Counted from the first letter of the stretch, positions 7,287-17,859 are shown. The stretch is DNA of 49,712 nucleotides from Antrihabitans stalactiti (GCF_012932915.1 NZ_VCQU01000020.1:1-49712), one strand, 5' to 3'. A program made the numbers and translations. The notes: generated by a model from the sequence alone, not told the origin.

Positions 7287-8246
7287 ATGGTCGATTGGCT
7301 GGACAGGTTTCAGCGGCGGTTTCGTTTCGTGGGGTTCCCGATTGCGGTGATCTACAAGTACGTCGACGACAAGGGCGGCTATCTGGCCGCCCTCATCACC
7401 TACTACGCATTCGTGTCGCTGTTCCCGATTCTGCTGCTGCTGACGACGATCCTCGGGGTGGTCCTGACCGATCACCCCGATCTGCGTGACCAACTGGTCG
7501 AGTCGGCTCTCCATCAATTCCCCGTCATCGGCGAACAACTCGCACAGCCGAGTGAGCTCAGCGGCGGCGGTGCCGGCGTCGCAATCGGAATTGCCGGCGC
7601 ACTGTACGGCGCCTTGGGAATCGGTCAGGCGGCACAGAACGCGATGGACACGGTGTGGTCGGTGCCGCGAAACAAACGGCCGAATCCGATTCTCTCGCGA
7701 ATACGCAGCGTGCTTCTCCTGCTGGTACTCGGAGCGGGCCTGGTTGCGACCACGTTCGTGTCGCTGCTGGGCGGCGCGTTCGGAGCGTTGGGCGGCAACA
7801 CCAGAATCTTCTTTGCCATCGCGTCCGTCGTGGTCGATATTGCGATCTTCCTCGTCGCGTTCCGGGTATTCACGGCGCGTTCCGTATCGTTCCGCGACGT
7901 CATTCCCGGCGCCGTCGTCGCTGCGGTGTTGTGGTACTTGCTGCAGACGTTCGGCGCGGTCTACGTAGCGCGAATCGTGAAGACATCGAGCGCGACGAAC
8001 AGCGTCTTCGCGATCGTCCTCGGCCTGCTCGCATTCTTGTATCTGGCGTCCGTGACGATCGTCTTGTGCGCGGAGATCAATCCCGTCCGTGTCGATCGCC
8101 TTTACCCGCGGGCGTTGCTGACTCCGTTCACCGACAATGTCGAGCTCACCGACGGCGACAAAGCGGCGTATACCGATCAGGCGAAAGCACAGCGGGCCAA
8201 GGGATTCGAGCGAGTGGAAGTCCACTTCGACGACCAACCCTCGTGA
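7287..8246 (+). CDS. YihY/BrkB-family inner membrane protein (paralog 2)
   Basis: This 319-residue protein aligns over its whole length with the one at 1166-2140: GGYLAALITYYAFVSLFPIL near the start, the middle QNAMDTVWSVPRNKRPNPI, and LYPRALLTPFTDN near the C-terminus. About six membrane helices. The exact role of the family is unknown. Its TGA stop (8244-8246) lies inside the palindromic terminator at 8238, an unusual overlap that is repeated at 12264. The charged C-terminal tail should be cytoplasmic. Confidence 0.85.
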   Translation: MVDWLDRFQRRFRFVGFPIAVIYKYVDDKGGYLAALITYYAFVSLFPILLLLTTILGVVLTDHPDLRDQLVESALHQFPVIGEQLAQPSELSGGGAGVAIGIAGALYGALGIGQAAQNAMDTVWSVPRNKRPNPILSRIRSVLLLLVLGAGLVATTFVSLLGGAFGALGGNTRIFFAIASVVVDIAIFLVAFRVFTARSVSFRDVIPGAVVAAVLWYLLQTFGAVYVARIVKTSSATNSVFAIVLGLLAFLYLASVTIVLCAEINPVRVDRLYPRALLTPFTDNVELTDGDKAAYTDQAKAQRAKGFERVEVHFDDQPS

Positions 8247-8287
8247 GTCTTTTCGGAGTCTATGGACTCCAAAAAGACTCACGAGGG
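8238..8287. terminator. 50-bp palindromic repeat, bidirectional terminator (copy 3)
   Basis: Two 23-nt arms around loop tatg with one C/A mismatch, lying between two convergent genes. The left arm contains the TGA stop of the yihY-like gene (8244-8246). The convergent AhpD-like gene stops at 8293, just outside the right arm. Confidence 0.85.
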
Positions 8288-8292
8288 CTAGG

Positions 8293-8766
8293 TCAGTTCC
8301 ACTGACCGGGGGTGTAGCTGCCTGCCGGCATCTGGATCATGACGTTCATCCGGTTGTAGACGTTGATCAGGGCGATGATGGAAATCAACGCCACGAGTTG
8401 GTCCTCGTCGTAGTGCTTGCGGGCGCGGGCCCAGACCTCGTCGCTGACTCCGCCTGCAGCATCGGCAATGCGGGTGCCTTCCTCGGCGAGTTCGAGCGCT
8501 GCCCGCTCTGCTTCCGTGAACACGGTCGCTTCGCGCCAGGCGGCGACGAGGTTGAGGCGCTCCCAGGATTCGCCGGCGTGCACGGCGTCCTTGCTGTGCA
8601 TGTCGGTGCAGAACCCGCAGCCGTTGATCTGGCTGGCGCGCAGTTTGACCAGTTCCTGAGTCGCGTGGGGGAGAGTCGAATCGTTGACAACCTTCCCAGC
8701 GGAGTTGATATGACGGATGAACTTCATTGCAGTGGGGTTGCTGAACATGTCGATGCGGGCGTCCAT
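8293..8766 (-). CDS. Carboxymuconolactone decarboxylase / AhpD-family protein
   Basis: A 157-residue protein with the AhpD signature: Cys50 and Cys53 in CGFCTDMHS, with His57 following. In AhpD this C-x-x-C plus His relay reduces peroxides; most single-domain members act as thiol-dependent hydroperoxidases of uncharacterised specificity. I chose ATG 8766 because it is preceded by GGAGAA at ideal spacing; the frame is open upstream to 8799. Its 3' end abuts the palindromic terminator. The GAF-regulator gene is divergent, 115 bp away. Confidence 0.88.
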   Translation of the reverse strand: MDARIDMFSNPTAMKFIRHINSAGKVVNDSTLPHATQELVKLRASQINGCGFCTDMHSKDAVHAGESWERLNLVAAWREATVFTEAERAALELAEEGTRIADAAGGVSDEVWARARKHYDEDQLVALISIIALINVYNRMNVMIQMPAGSYTPGQWN

Positions 8767-8880
8767 GGTGTTCTCCTTCATTCGAAAGTGGGTACACAAC
8801 TAGGACGAGATGGCGGCGCGAAGTGTGACAGCATTCTGCGGTTGTAACCTGGAGACATCCGCAGAAGGGCTGACGACGGT

Positions 8881-10161
8881 ATGTCGGATTCCGAGCTTCG
8901 CCCGTCGGACGGTGTAGCGATACATCCGTCCGACGATGTTGCGCTGCTCGGTGCCCGGATTGCCAAAGCCCACAACACCTTCCTCGAGACCGCGGCAACC
9001 GCTCGCGACATTCGACGGATGGTCTTCGAGTCGTGGTCGCGGAGCAAGCGCGCTGCCGTCGACCCGGACCGGACGGCACCCAACGTCCTGACCGACGCCG
9101 AATTCGAGGAGTACCGCGCCGCGCATCCGATGGCGTTGGTCCGTCCACTCATCGAGAATCTGCTCGTCGAGGACGCGTCCGAGGCGGGTTTGCTGATTGC
9201 GATCAGCGACGCAGGCGGTCGGCTGTTGTGGGTCGAAGGAAACAGTCGCGCGCGCGACCGCGCCCTCTCGATCAACTTCGCAGAAGGTGCGGACTGGAGC
9301 GAACGAGCCGTCGGAACCAACGCACCCGGCACCGCCTTGGCCCTCGATCACTGTGTGCAGATCTTCGGTGCCGAACATTTCAGCCGCTCGGTCCATGAGT
9401 GGAGCTGTACCGCTGCGCCGATTCACGATCCGAACACCGGCCGCATTCTCGGCGCCGTCGACATCACGGGCGGACCGCGGGTGGCGGTGCCCGAGGTGCT
9501 CGCCTTGGTCCGCGCGACCGTCAGCGCAGCAGAATCGGAGCTTCGTTACCGACTGCGCGATCACCCGATGTTGCTCGGCGCGAACCGCCCTCGCCTCACC
9601 GTCCTCGGTCCGCACCCCGAACTGATTCGGGGAACCGAGCGGATCACGTTGTCGCCCAGGCACGCCGAGATACTGCTGCTGCTCACCGAACACCCCGAAG
9701 GCCTCACCGCCGAACAGCTCGCAGTATTGCTCGACGAAGTCGACCTCGATGCGGTGACGGTCCGCGCGGAGATGTCACGGCTTCGGCGAGTGTTCGGTGG
9801 CGACGGTCTGTCGTCTCGGCCGTACCGCGTGTCGCGCGACCTGCGGACCGACGTCGCCGACGTTCGCGACGCCTTGGCTCGTGGCGACATCGCACGCGCG
9901 TCGACGGTCTACAGCGGTCCGGTATTGCCGCGATCCTCAGCGCCCGGGGTCTACCGCGTGCGCGAGGAATTGCGTGCACAGATGCAGGCTGCGCTCGTCC
10001 GAAAGCGCGACCCGGGACTGCTGGCCGCCTGGACCCAGACCGTCGACGGTCGCGACGACATCGGCGCCTGGAACGCCTACCTTGCCACGCTCGACCGACT
10101 CGATCCGCGATATTCGCAGGTCAAGGCGCGGATCGCCGTTCTCGACCGAACCTTCGGTTAA
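8881..10161 (+). CDS. GAF-domain transcriptional regulator of the aldehyde dehydrogenase operon
   Basis: The 426-residue protein has an AcoR-like N-terminal sensor: SWSRSKRAAVDPDR near 52-65, then a GAF region (about 80-215, containing VEGNSRARDRALSINFAEGADWSE split across its core and GTNAPGTALAL). The C-terminal half (about 235-426) has a winged-helix-like segment, TLSPRHAEILLLLTEHPEGL with VTVRAEMSRLRRVFGGDG. Unlike enteric AcoR it lacks the AAA+ sigma-54 domain, so it probably acts with ordinary sigma factors. It lies directly upstream of the aldehyde dehydrogenase gene and is likely its regulator. Confidence 0.82.
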   Translation: MSDSELRPSDGVAIHPSDDVALLGARIAKAHNTFLETAATARDIRRMVFESWSRSKRAAVDPDRTAPNVLTDAEFEEYRAAHPMALVRPLIENLLVEDASEAGLLIAISDAGGRLLWVEGNSRARDRALSINFAEGADWSERAVGTNAPGTALALDHCVQIFGAEHFSRSVHEWSCTAAPIHDPNTGRILGAVDITGGPRVAVPEVLALVRATVSAAESELRYRLRDHPMLLGANRPRLTVLGPHPELIRGTERITLSPRHAEILLLLTEHPEGLTAEQLAVLLDEVDLDAVTVRAEMSRLRRVFGGDGLSSRPYRVSRDLRTDVADVRDALARGDIARASTVYSGPVLPRSSAPGVYRVREELRAQMQAALVRKRDPGLLAAWTQTVDGRDDIGAWNAYLATLDRLDPRYSQVKARIAVLDRTFG

Positions 10162-10197
10162 CCGGGGTCGTCAGTCGAGAGAGTGGCGTTTGTCACT

Positions 10198-10218
10198 GCA
10201 ACGTCGTTGCAACGTTGC
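10198..10218. promoter_or_regulatory. Overlapping palindromes upstream of aldehyde dehydrogenase (putative operator)
   Basis: GCAACG-T-CGTTGC (10198-10210) overlaps the perfect palindrome GCAACGTTGC (10209-10218). These sites lie 55 bp before the ALDH start, in the only gap of the GAF regulator / ALDH / DUF779 cluster. The sequence resembles AcoR-type TGCAACG dyads. Confidence 0.6.
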
Positions 10219-10272
10219 GCTCGTAGGTTCGCTCTCATCGCCCTTCGGTCGCGCAACAAAGGAGTTTTACAG

Positions 10273-11795
<1,523 letters not shown>

Positions 11796-11796
<1 letters not shown>

Positions 11797-12266
11797 TGGT
11801 TGGTCGGCTCGTAGCTACCGCGGAGGCGATGGAATTACTGCGTCGCCTCCGCGGTCTCCACGGCGGACTGATGATGCATCAGTCCGGTGGGTGTTGCGAT
11901 GGGTCGTCGCCGATGTGCTTCCCCGAGGGGGAGTTCATCGTCGGCGACCGAGACGTGCTGCTCGGAGTCGTCGACGACGTGCCCGTGTGGATTTCGGGTT
12001 CGCAGTTCGAGACGTGGAAGCACACGCAGCTTGTGCTCGACGTGGTCCCAGGTCGCGGTGGGGGATTCAGCCTCGAGTCACCGGAAGGTGTTCGGTTCCT
12101 CTCCCGGGGACGGGTCTTCACGCCAGAGGAGAACGAAGAACTCGCGGCGACGGTCCCGCTCACTGGCGCCGATTGGGAGCGCGGCGACCGTCCGCCCGCC
12201 GGATCCGAAGCGTTGATCGTCCAAGACGTGGTCGACGCCTGCCCCATTCCAACCAAACCCTTGTGA
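11796..12266 (+). CDS. DUF779 protein
   Basis: This 156-residue protein overlaps the ALDH stop by one base (TGATG), indicating translational coupling. It carries the conserved DUF779 core HGGLMMHQSGGCCDGSSPMC (24-42), a cluster of His/Cys residues that could bind metal, and later SGSQFETWKHTQLVLDVV. DUF779 genes are recurrent partners of this ALDH type (Rv0458-Rv0459 in M. tuberculosis), but the biochemical role is unknown. Its TGA stop lies within the left arm of the palindrome at 12258-12307. Confidence 0.85.
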
Positions 12267-12307
12267 GTCTTTTAGGAGTCCAGGGACTCCTAAAAGACTC
12301 ACAAGGG
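12258..12307. terminator. 50-bp perfect palindrome, bidirectional terminator and double stop (copy 4)
   Basis: Two perfectly complementary 23-nt arms with loop cagg. The left arm holds the TGA stop of the DUF779 gene (12264-12266) and the right arm holds the TGA stop of the convergent CitE-like gene (12299-12301 on the minus strand), so one symmetrical element ends translation and probably transcription of both genes. Confidence 0.88.
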
Positions 12308-13132
12308 GGTAATGCCGAACGCGGAGGCGAGGCGCGTGATCTTCTGCGCTCGCCCGAGGCGCGGGGGATCACTGCCGTCGCGAATAGTTCGGCCACGAGC
12401 TTCGAAGTCGTCGAGAAAGTCGCGTGCCCAGGCGACATCCGATGACGTCGGACTGATCGCCTCGTTGATCACGGGCAGCTGGTCGATGTTGAGGCAAAGC
12501 TTTCCAGTCAGGCCGAGCGACACGGTGACCGCAGACTGCTCGCGAAGCACGGAGTGGCTGTTGCTCACCGTCGGACCGTCGATGGGTCCGGGCAGCTTCC
12601 CGATTCGGCTCGCAATGACCAGGCGTGAGCGGGGGTACGCCATAGCGAGGTCGTCGGCGCTGGTCCCGGTGTCGCGGCGATAGTCGCCGCTGCCGAACGC
12701 GAGCCGGAAAGCGCCGCGTGCCTTCGCGATCTTGGCGGCTTCTTCAATCCCGAGTGCCGACTCGACCAGCGCGAGTACGCGGGTGGTACCGCCCAGTCGG
12801 TCGAAGGTCTCGGTGACCTGTTCGGCGGATTCGGCTTTGGCGAGCATGACCCCGGCGAGCCCGGGCAGGCCCTTCAACCGGTCGACGTCGTCGGACCAGA
12901 ACGAGGTCGAGCGGTCGTTGATCCGCACCCACGCCGACGTCGTCTCGAGCCACGACGCAACGGCTTCGCGAGCTGATGGTTTGAGCTTCGGGTCGACGGC
13001 ATCTTCGATGTCCAGCACGATCTGATCTGCGCGGGAGCGGTGCGCCTCGTCGAACGTCTCGGTGCGCATCGCGTTCACCAACAACCATGATCGAGCGATC
13101 TCGGCATCAACGGTCCGCGGCGATACGCTCAT
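12299..13132 (-). CDS. HpcH/HpaI aldolase / CitE-like lyase
   Basis: A 277-residue TIM-barrel protein of the citrate-lyase beta / malyl-CoA lyase-like group. Motifs are SWLLVNAMR at the N-terminus, QIVLDIEDAV (37-46), AWVRIND, MLAKAE and LALVESALGI, which place the Mg2+ and CoA-ester binding acids. Stand-alone CitE-like proteins cleave or hydrolyse (S)-malyl- or citramalyl-CoA-type esters; the substrate here is unknown. The gene ends inside a palindromic terminator and is divergent from an MFS transporter 44 bp away. Confidence 0.85.
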   Translation of the reverse strand: MSVSPRTVDAEIARSWLLVNAMRTETFDEAHRSRADQIVLDIEDAVDPKLKPSAREAVASWLETTSAWVRINDRSTSFWSDDVDRLKGLPGLAGVMLAKAESAEQVTETFDRLGGTTRVLALVESALGIEEAAKIAKARGAFRLAFGSGDYRRDTGTSADDLAMAYPRSRLVIASRIGKLPGPIDGPTVSNSHSVLREQSAVTVSLGLTGKLCLNIDQLPVINEAISPTSSDVAWARDFLDDFEARGRTIRDGSDPPRLGRAQKITRLASAFGITPL

Positions 13133-13176
13133 TTCCCCACAGTATCGGTCGGCGGCGCGCCCGTTAAGGTCTCCTC

Positions 13177-14421
13177 ATGAACTCGCCCAGCCGCATCTAC
13201 CTGTTGTGGCTGCTGACGAGCCTGTACCTCGCGCAGGGTGTGCCCTACGGTTTCTTCACCACCGCGTTGCCGGTCCTGATGCGTGAAGAGGGCTTGTCGC
13301 TCAAGGCGATCAGCGCGACGAGCCTGCTCTTCGTGCCATGGGCACTGAAATTCGCCTGGGCGCCGATCGTCGACCACTATGGGACTCGACGGCAGTGGCT
13401 CATTCCATTGCAGATCGCCGCAGCAATCGGAGCGGGGTTGCTCGCTTTTGCCGACCTCGCCGACGGCTACCGAGTGATCTTCGCGGCGTTGTTCGTCTTC
13501 AATGTGCTTGCTGCAGTTCAGGATATCGCCACCGACGGACTTGCCGTACGCACGCTCGACACCGCTCAGCGAGGGTTGGCGAACGGCATTCAGGTCGGTG
13601 CCTACCGCATCGGCATGATCCTCGGCGGCGGACTCCTGCTCTTCGTCTTCGCGAAGGCCGGGTGGAGCGTCATGTTCGGTGGCATGGCGCTCATCCTGGT
13701 CGTGACCTGCTTGCCGGTCTTCTGGCTTCGTGAACCTGCACCCGCACGGGCGGCACCCGTGCGACGAGTGTGGTTGGAGTGGGCCACTCGGTTGCGCCTG
13801 CCCGGCGTCGGACTGTTCGTCCTGCTCATCTGCTTGTACAAGTTCGGCGATTCGATGGCGGCGACGCTTGTCGGTCCGTATCTGAGCGACGCGGGGTTGA
13901 GCAAAGAACACATCGCGCTGCTTAAAGGCGCAATCGGATCGATCATGGGACTGGCCGGCGCTGCGCTCGGCGGCTGGGTCGCGTTCCGCTTCGGACGCCG
14001 TAAAGCGTTGCTCGGCTGCGGATTACTGCAGGCCGGCAGCCTGGCCCTGTATGTCGCGGCCGCGGCGGGTAACGGCCAAGTCGAGTTGATCTATGCCGCC
14101 ACCATCGCCGAGCACCTACTCGGCGGCATGGCGACGGTCGCGTTGTTCACGTTGATGATGGACGCCTCCGACCGTGAGCACGCGGGCACCGACTACACCT
14201 TGTACGCCTGCGCCATCGTCATAGCGACGGGTATTTCCTCGTTCGCCGGTGCCGCCCTTGCCGATGCTTTCGGCTACACCGCGCTCTTCGGCATCGCGAC
14301 CCTGGTCTCGCTGCTCGGCTGCCTTGCGCTGGTCCGGGCAATCGATCGTGGCGCCGGGCCGCAACGACTAGCTGTCGTGTGGCCGACCCGGCAAACTCAG
14401 CCCGCCGTGAGGGTCCGGTAG
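13177..14421 (+). CDS. MFS transporter, AmpG/RhtX-like
   Basis: The 414-residue protein has about 12 membrane segments. The N-terminal LYLAQGVPYGFFTTALPVLMR and the motif VQDIATDGLAVR are typical of the AmpG muropeptide / RhtX-FptX siderophore / acetyl-CoA transporter branch of MFS. That branch imports bulky solutes; which one is imported here cannot be told. The coding end overlaps the convergent carboxylesterase by 25 bp. A divergent CitE-like lyase shares the short upstream gap. Confidence 0.82.
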   Translation: MNSPSRIYLLWLLTSLYLAQGVPYGFFTTALPVLMREEGLSLKAISATSLLFVPWALKFAWAPIVDHYGTRRQWLIPLQIAAAIGAGLLAFADLADGYRVIFAALFVFNVLAAVQDIATDGLAVRTLDTAQRGLANGIQVGAYRIGMILGGGLLLFVFAKAGWSVMFGGMALILVVTCLPVFWLREPAPARAAPVRRVWLEWATRLRLPGVGLFVLLICLYKFGDSMAATLVGPYLSDAGLSKEHIALLKGAIGSIMGLAGAALGGWVAFRFGRRKALLGCGLLQAGSLALYVAAAAGNGQVELIYAATIAEHLLGGMATVALFTLMMDASDREHAGTDYTLYACAIVIATGISSFAGAALADAFGYTALFGIATLVSLLGCLALVRAIDRGAGPQRLAVVWPTRQTQPAVRVR

Positions 14422-15914
14422 GGACCGTCGTAGGTGCTCAATGCCGCGCGGATATCCGGGTCGAGGTCGCAGACCACGCGTGACGACTCGTCGATCAGCA
14501 GGGTCGCGCGTTCGGTTTCGGTGTACGCCGGCCAATGCGACAGGGGCGCGCCGCTTTTCGCGAAACTCAGCCAGTGGTCCTGTGTTTCCTCGGACACCGC
14601 GCGAAACGTTGCACGTGCGCCGATTGCCAGCAGCCTCGGCAACCACTTGTCCACAACGCCGAACACCGCGAGCAGCTCGAACCCGTGAAATGCGCCGACC
14701 CGGGTCAGCCGCAGCAACGGCGTCGCGTAGTCGAATCGGTACACGTATGTCGGGGCGTAGGCCTGGTGCGCCTCGCACGCCGCAAGCGTCGGTCGGAGAA
14801 AGAACGAATCGGTGCCGAACTGCAGTGCACCCGGTCGACCGGGAAGGTGCTCGTACGCCGCGAGAATGTCGCGCTGCACAGCGGGATTGGTCGCGGCGAA
14901 CATCCGGTCGATCAGGCGATCCTTCGATGGCAGTACGTCGATGAGACGTCCATGCAGGTCCAGTTCATTGCGGTTGGTCCCGATGATCATCGGAACGCGG
15001 TGCGCGCGACCGTTCGCGAAAGCGGCGAGTGGCTCCTCGGGCAGGAATTCGCCGTCGACGACGGGAACGAAGGGCATTCGGCCCGGAACCTGGGACATCA
15101 TGGGATGCAGCAACTTCAACGCGGCTCGCACGATTGTTCGTGCGCTCAAGTTCTGCAGCGCGGACGCAGCGGTCTCCGGCGTCGCACCGAGGTTCGCGAT
15201 GCATGCATCGGCGACCGCGGCGGCGCTCTCGGGGCTGCAGACCGCGTCTGCCGGCGCACTCTGCGCGATGACGCGATGGAACAGTCCTTCGGCTGCAGGG
15301 ACCGTCATCAGATCCACAACGGACGCGCCGCCGGCCGATTCGCCGAAAAGCGTGACGTTGCGCGGGTCACCGCCGAAGGCTGCGATGTTGCGCTGCACCC
15401 ACTCGAGGGCAGCAACTTGGTCGCGCAGGCCCAAGTTCGACTCGAACGGTCGGTCCGGTGTCGAGTATTTCGAGAAGTCGATGAAGCCGAACGCGTTGAG
15501 GCGGTAGTTGATCGACACAAGCACGACATCGCCGCGATCGACTAGCGGGCGTGGATCGTATAGGGGCCACGCCGAACTTCCCTCGAAGAATCCGCCGCCA
15601 TGGACGAACACCAGCACGGGTCTTGGCGCACCCAAATCGATTGGAGCGCAGACATTCAGCGTCAAGCAGTCTTCACTCTGTCGCTGGCGCCGGAGGAGGC
15701 CGAGCGGCGAGCTGAAGGGGTGAGACAGCGCGGCATCCCTGAACTCGCGCGCGTCACGGATGCCTGTCCACGCCGCAATGCGCGCAGGCGACCGCAGCCT
15801 CAGGTCGCCGACCGGTGGCGCCGCGTACGGAACCGCGCGCCAGGTCACCACGTTTCCGTCGCGACGGCCACGCACAATCCCGGAGTCGGTCGCGATGTCC
15901 AGTCTCGAGGTCAC
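14397..15914 (-). CDS. Type-B carboxylesterase / lipase
   Basis: A 505-residue alpha/beta-hydrolase of the carboxylesterase type B family. The oxyanion hole HGGGF is at 105-109, the nucleophile Ser193 in GESAGGAS, the acid is probably the Glu in GTNRNELDLH, and the catalytic His lies in VGAFHGFEL. No signal peptide is evident, so it is probably cytoplasmic. The start is GTG at 15914. It hydrolyses carboxylic esters of undetermined type; some relatives cleave aromatic or carbamate esters. Confidence 0.88.
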   Translation of the reverse strand: MTSRLDIATDSGIVRGRRDGNVVTWRAVPYAAPPVGDLRLRSPARIAAWTGIRDAREFRDAALSHPFSSPLGLLRRQRQSEDCLTLNVCAPIDLGAPRPVLVFVHGGGFFEGSSAWPLYDPRPLVDRGDVVLVSINYRLNAFGFIDFSKYSTPDRPFESNLGLRDQVAALEWVQRNIAAFGGDPRNVTLFGESAGGASVVDLMTVPAAEGLFHRVIAQSAPADAVCSPESAAAVADACIANLGATPETAASALQNLSARTIVRAALKLLHPMMSQVPGRMPFVPVVDGEFLPEEPLAAFANGRAHRVPMIIGTNRNELDLHGRLIDVLPSKDRLIDRMFAATNPAVQRDILAAYEHLPGRPGALQFGTDSFFLRPTLAACEAHQAYAPTYVYRFDYATPLLRLTRVGAFHGFELLAVFGVVDKWLPRLLAIGARATFRAVSEETQDHWLSFAKSGAPLSHWPAYTETERATLLIDESSRVVCDLDPDIRAALSTYDGPYRTLTAG

Positions 15915-16018
15915 GAGCCAACGCTATGGCGTGCTGCGCGCGTTGTGAAACACCATTTGCGTCGGGCTACAACAGGAAAAGCTTGTCAATCGAGAGGTCG
16001 CGGGGCAGGCTGTTGTCG

Positions 16019-16369
16019 ATGCGAATGTCGGAGAGAATTGCGCTTTCTGCGATGGCGATCCTGTTCACCGCCGTGGCCATGGGTGGCGGTGTCGGTTCGG
16101 CACATGCGCAGCCCTCGCCGGTTGTCGGCGGGGTCGGGCAAATCTGCTCCACGCCGGGCAGAGTGGGTGTCGATGGGCTTAGCGGGGACCAACTCGTCTG
16201 CACATATGTCGAAAAGCCGGGTGGCTACAAATGGGTGCGCACCGCGCCGATCCTCGGAGTCCACAACATCGGCACCACGTGCAAATATCCCAACGACAAC
16301 GTGTCGCAAACTCCCGGCGGAATAGCCGTTCATTGCGACCCGTCGAGTAACAAGTGGGTCGGTCCCTAG
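16019..16369 (+). CDS. Small secreted protein with signal peptide
   Basis: A 116-residue product with a clear Sec signal: basic MRMSER, a hydrophobic core, and a likely cleavage after AHA near residue 30. The mature part contains four cysteines (in ICSTPG, LVCTYVEKPGGYKW, TTCKYPN and VHCDPSSNKW), which may form two disulfides, and a duplicated Lys-Trp-Val pattern. I do not recognise the family. Start ATG 16019 is chosen for the signal peptide; 16025 is also possible. The stop overlaps the convergent gene by 4 bp. Confidence 0.65.
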   Translation: MRMSERIALSAMAILFTAVAMGGGVGSAHAQPSPVVGGVGQICSTPGRVGVDGLSGDQLVCTYVEKPGGYKWVRTAPILGVHNIGTTCKYPNDNVSQTPGGIAVHCDPSSNKWVGP

Positions 16370-16941
16370 CTCTGTTGGTGCGCCCAGGCGCTGTCGATGC
16401 GAGCAGCGACATCGATGTCCCGAGCAGCTTGGATATGGGGCTTTTCGATTTCGTTGTTGATGTACTTCACGACGAACCGCTTGATCTCCTGATCGACGCT
16501 CGCGACGATGCGCAGCAATCCGCCGCGGATCGTTTGCGGCGAAACATCGATGCGCACGTCCTTCTTCTTCGACGGTTCGACGTCGACGATCACGCGCAGG
16601 GGAGCGGCCGTTCGCACACGTAGGCCGACGTGAACGTTCCCATCGACGTCGAATCGGTGCACGTCGAGCGCTAGATCGATGACCAGATGAACCTTGATCG
16701 GGATGACGAGTTCGAACGTGATTTCGTCGAGGACGTACCGCGTCACTTCGATGTCGCCGAGATCGACGTCAGCGGAGATTTTCGCGATCCGACCTGGTCC
16801 GGCACCGATGGGACCGAACTGAAAACTGCTGCCGGCAAGGTCGTCCAATGCGCCGCGGACGCGCTCGGCAGTCACGGCGTGTTCGATGAAGCGACGACCG
16901 AACTCCTCGTAGGAGATGTAGTCGACGTTGGGCTGGTCCAT
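16366..16941 (-). CDS. Conserved hypothetical protein, beta-rich
   Basis: The 191-residue protein starts MDQPNVDYISYEEFGRRFIE. A long stretch of alternating hydrophobic/charged residues (about 50-140, for example VHLVIDLALDVHRFDVDGN) predicts an extended beta-sheet or lipid-binding-like barrel, followed by a C-terminal helix with IVASVDQEIKRFVVKYIN. There is no signal peptide and there are no cysteines. I know similar proteins from actinobacteria only as hypothetical. It lies 9 bp downstream of the XRE regulator on the same strand, so the two are probably cotranscribed. Confidence 0.6.
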   Translation of the reverse strand: MDQPNVDYISYEEFGRRFIEHAVTAERVRGALDDLAGSSFQFGPIGAGPGRIAKISADVDLGDIEVTRYVLDEITFELVIPIKVHLVIDLALDVHRFDVDGNVHVGLRVRTAAPLRVIVDVEPSKKKDVRIDVSPQTIRGGLLRIVASVDQEIKRFVVKYINNEIEKPHIQAARDIDVAARIDSAWAHQQS

Positions 16942-16950
16942 ACCGCGAGT

Positions 16951-17733
16951 CTATGTTTGTCCGTTTCGTAGTGAGCGGATTGCAGTGGCTGTCGCCGCGT
17001 CGGCTGGGTAGAAGGCCTCGATCGCCAACTCGGACAGGGTCACGTCGAGCGGAGTGCCGAAGACCGTCGTCGTGCTGAAGAACGAGAGGTCACCCTCGAA
17101 TTTCAATGGCACGACGAGCGAACGCGTGTCATGGACTCGATCTGCGTCGTCACCCGGGTACTCGCTCAGTTCGCGTTGCAGGGCGACAAGCTCGGGGTCA
17201 CCCGACGCGGCGATCTGATGAGCCAACCGATCGAGAATATGTGCCCGCCACTGACCGAGATTCGTTATCCGCGATGCCATTCCGTCTGGATGCAGACTCA
17301 GCCGCAGCACGTTCACCGGAGGCTCCAGCAATTGCGCGGAGCAACCGACCGTGAACAGGGCAACGCCGTCGTTGCCGTCGACCATGTTCCAGTGCCTGTC
17401 GACCACCACAGCTGGATAGGGAGAGTGAGCAGCGAGAATCATTCCGATCGCGTCCGATACCGCCGCCATCGGCACGTCGTGCAGTGTGTGCTGCGGATAC
17501 GCCGGCGCGAAACCGCCCGCGAGCAACAGCGAATTCCGTTCGCGTAGTGGAATTTCCAGCTGCTCGCTCAGCCGAAGAAGCATCGCCTTCGTGGGTCGCG
17601 AGCGGCCGGTCTCCAGGAAGCTGACATGGCGCGCGGACACCTCGGTCCGGCTGGCGAGGTCCAACTGGCTCAAGCGGCGCCGTTCGCGCCACTGCCGCAG
17701 CAGCACACCGACGGGCTGTTCGGTGGTGGTCAT
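16951..17733 (-). CDS. XRE-family regulator with MmyB-like ligand domain
   Basis: A 260-residue protein. Residues about 8-65 are an XRE helix-turn-helix (LLRQWRERRRLSQLDLASRT, then VSARHVSFLETGRSRPTK). The remainder matches the MmyB-like PAS-type domain found in many actinobacterial regulators, including YPAVVVDRHWNMVDGN and LSLHPDGMA. Structural work on MmyB-like proteins suggests binding of a fatty-acid-like ligand. A 21-bp perfect palindrome 34-54 bp upstream of its start is the likely operator shared with the divergent NTF2-like gene. Confidence 0.88.
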   Translation of the reverse strand: MTTTEQPVGVLLRQWRERRRLSQLDLASRTEVSARHVSFLETGRSRPTKAMLLRLSEQLEIPLRERNSLLLAGGFAPAYPQHTLHDVPMAAVSDAIGMILAAHSPYPAVVVDRHWNMVDGNDGVALFTVGCSAQLLEPPVNVLRLSLHPDGMASRITNLGQWRAHILDRLAHQIAASGDPELVALQRELSEYPGDDADRVHDTRSLVVPLKFEGDLSFFSTTTVFGTPLDVTLSELAIEAFYPADAATATAIRSLRNGQT

Positions 17734-17766
17734 GAATGCGAGACTATGTCGCTCGAGGAGGCATCG

Positions 17767-17787
17767 CGATTACCTCCGAGGTAATCG
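17767..17787. promoter_or_regulatory. 21-bp perfect palindrome, likely XRE/MmyB-type operator
   Basis: CGATTACCTC and GAGGTAATCG flank a single C between the XRE regulator and the divergent NTF2-like gene. GATTACCTC-type dyads are what I would expect for autoregulation of this regulator family (inference). Confidence 0.75.
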
Positions 17788-17859
17788 ACGCCCGTACCTC
17801 GTTGCTCCAATCTTGTTGCAGACCCGCCGCCGGGGCGGTTCCCAAGACCGGAGACAGTC

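Noticed and set aside
7122-8282. A 386-codon minus-strand frame that reads through the palindrome at 8238
   Set aside because: It is the antisense of the yihY-like gene; membrane helices are encoded only on the plus strand.
14535-15545. A 336-codon plus-strand frame opposite the carboxylesterase
   Set aside because: Shadow of the esterase, whose catalytic residues are all on the minus strand.
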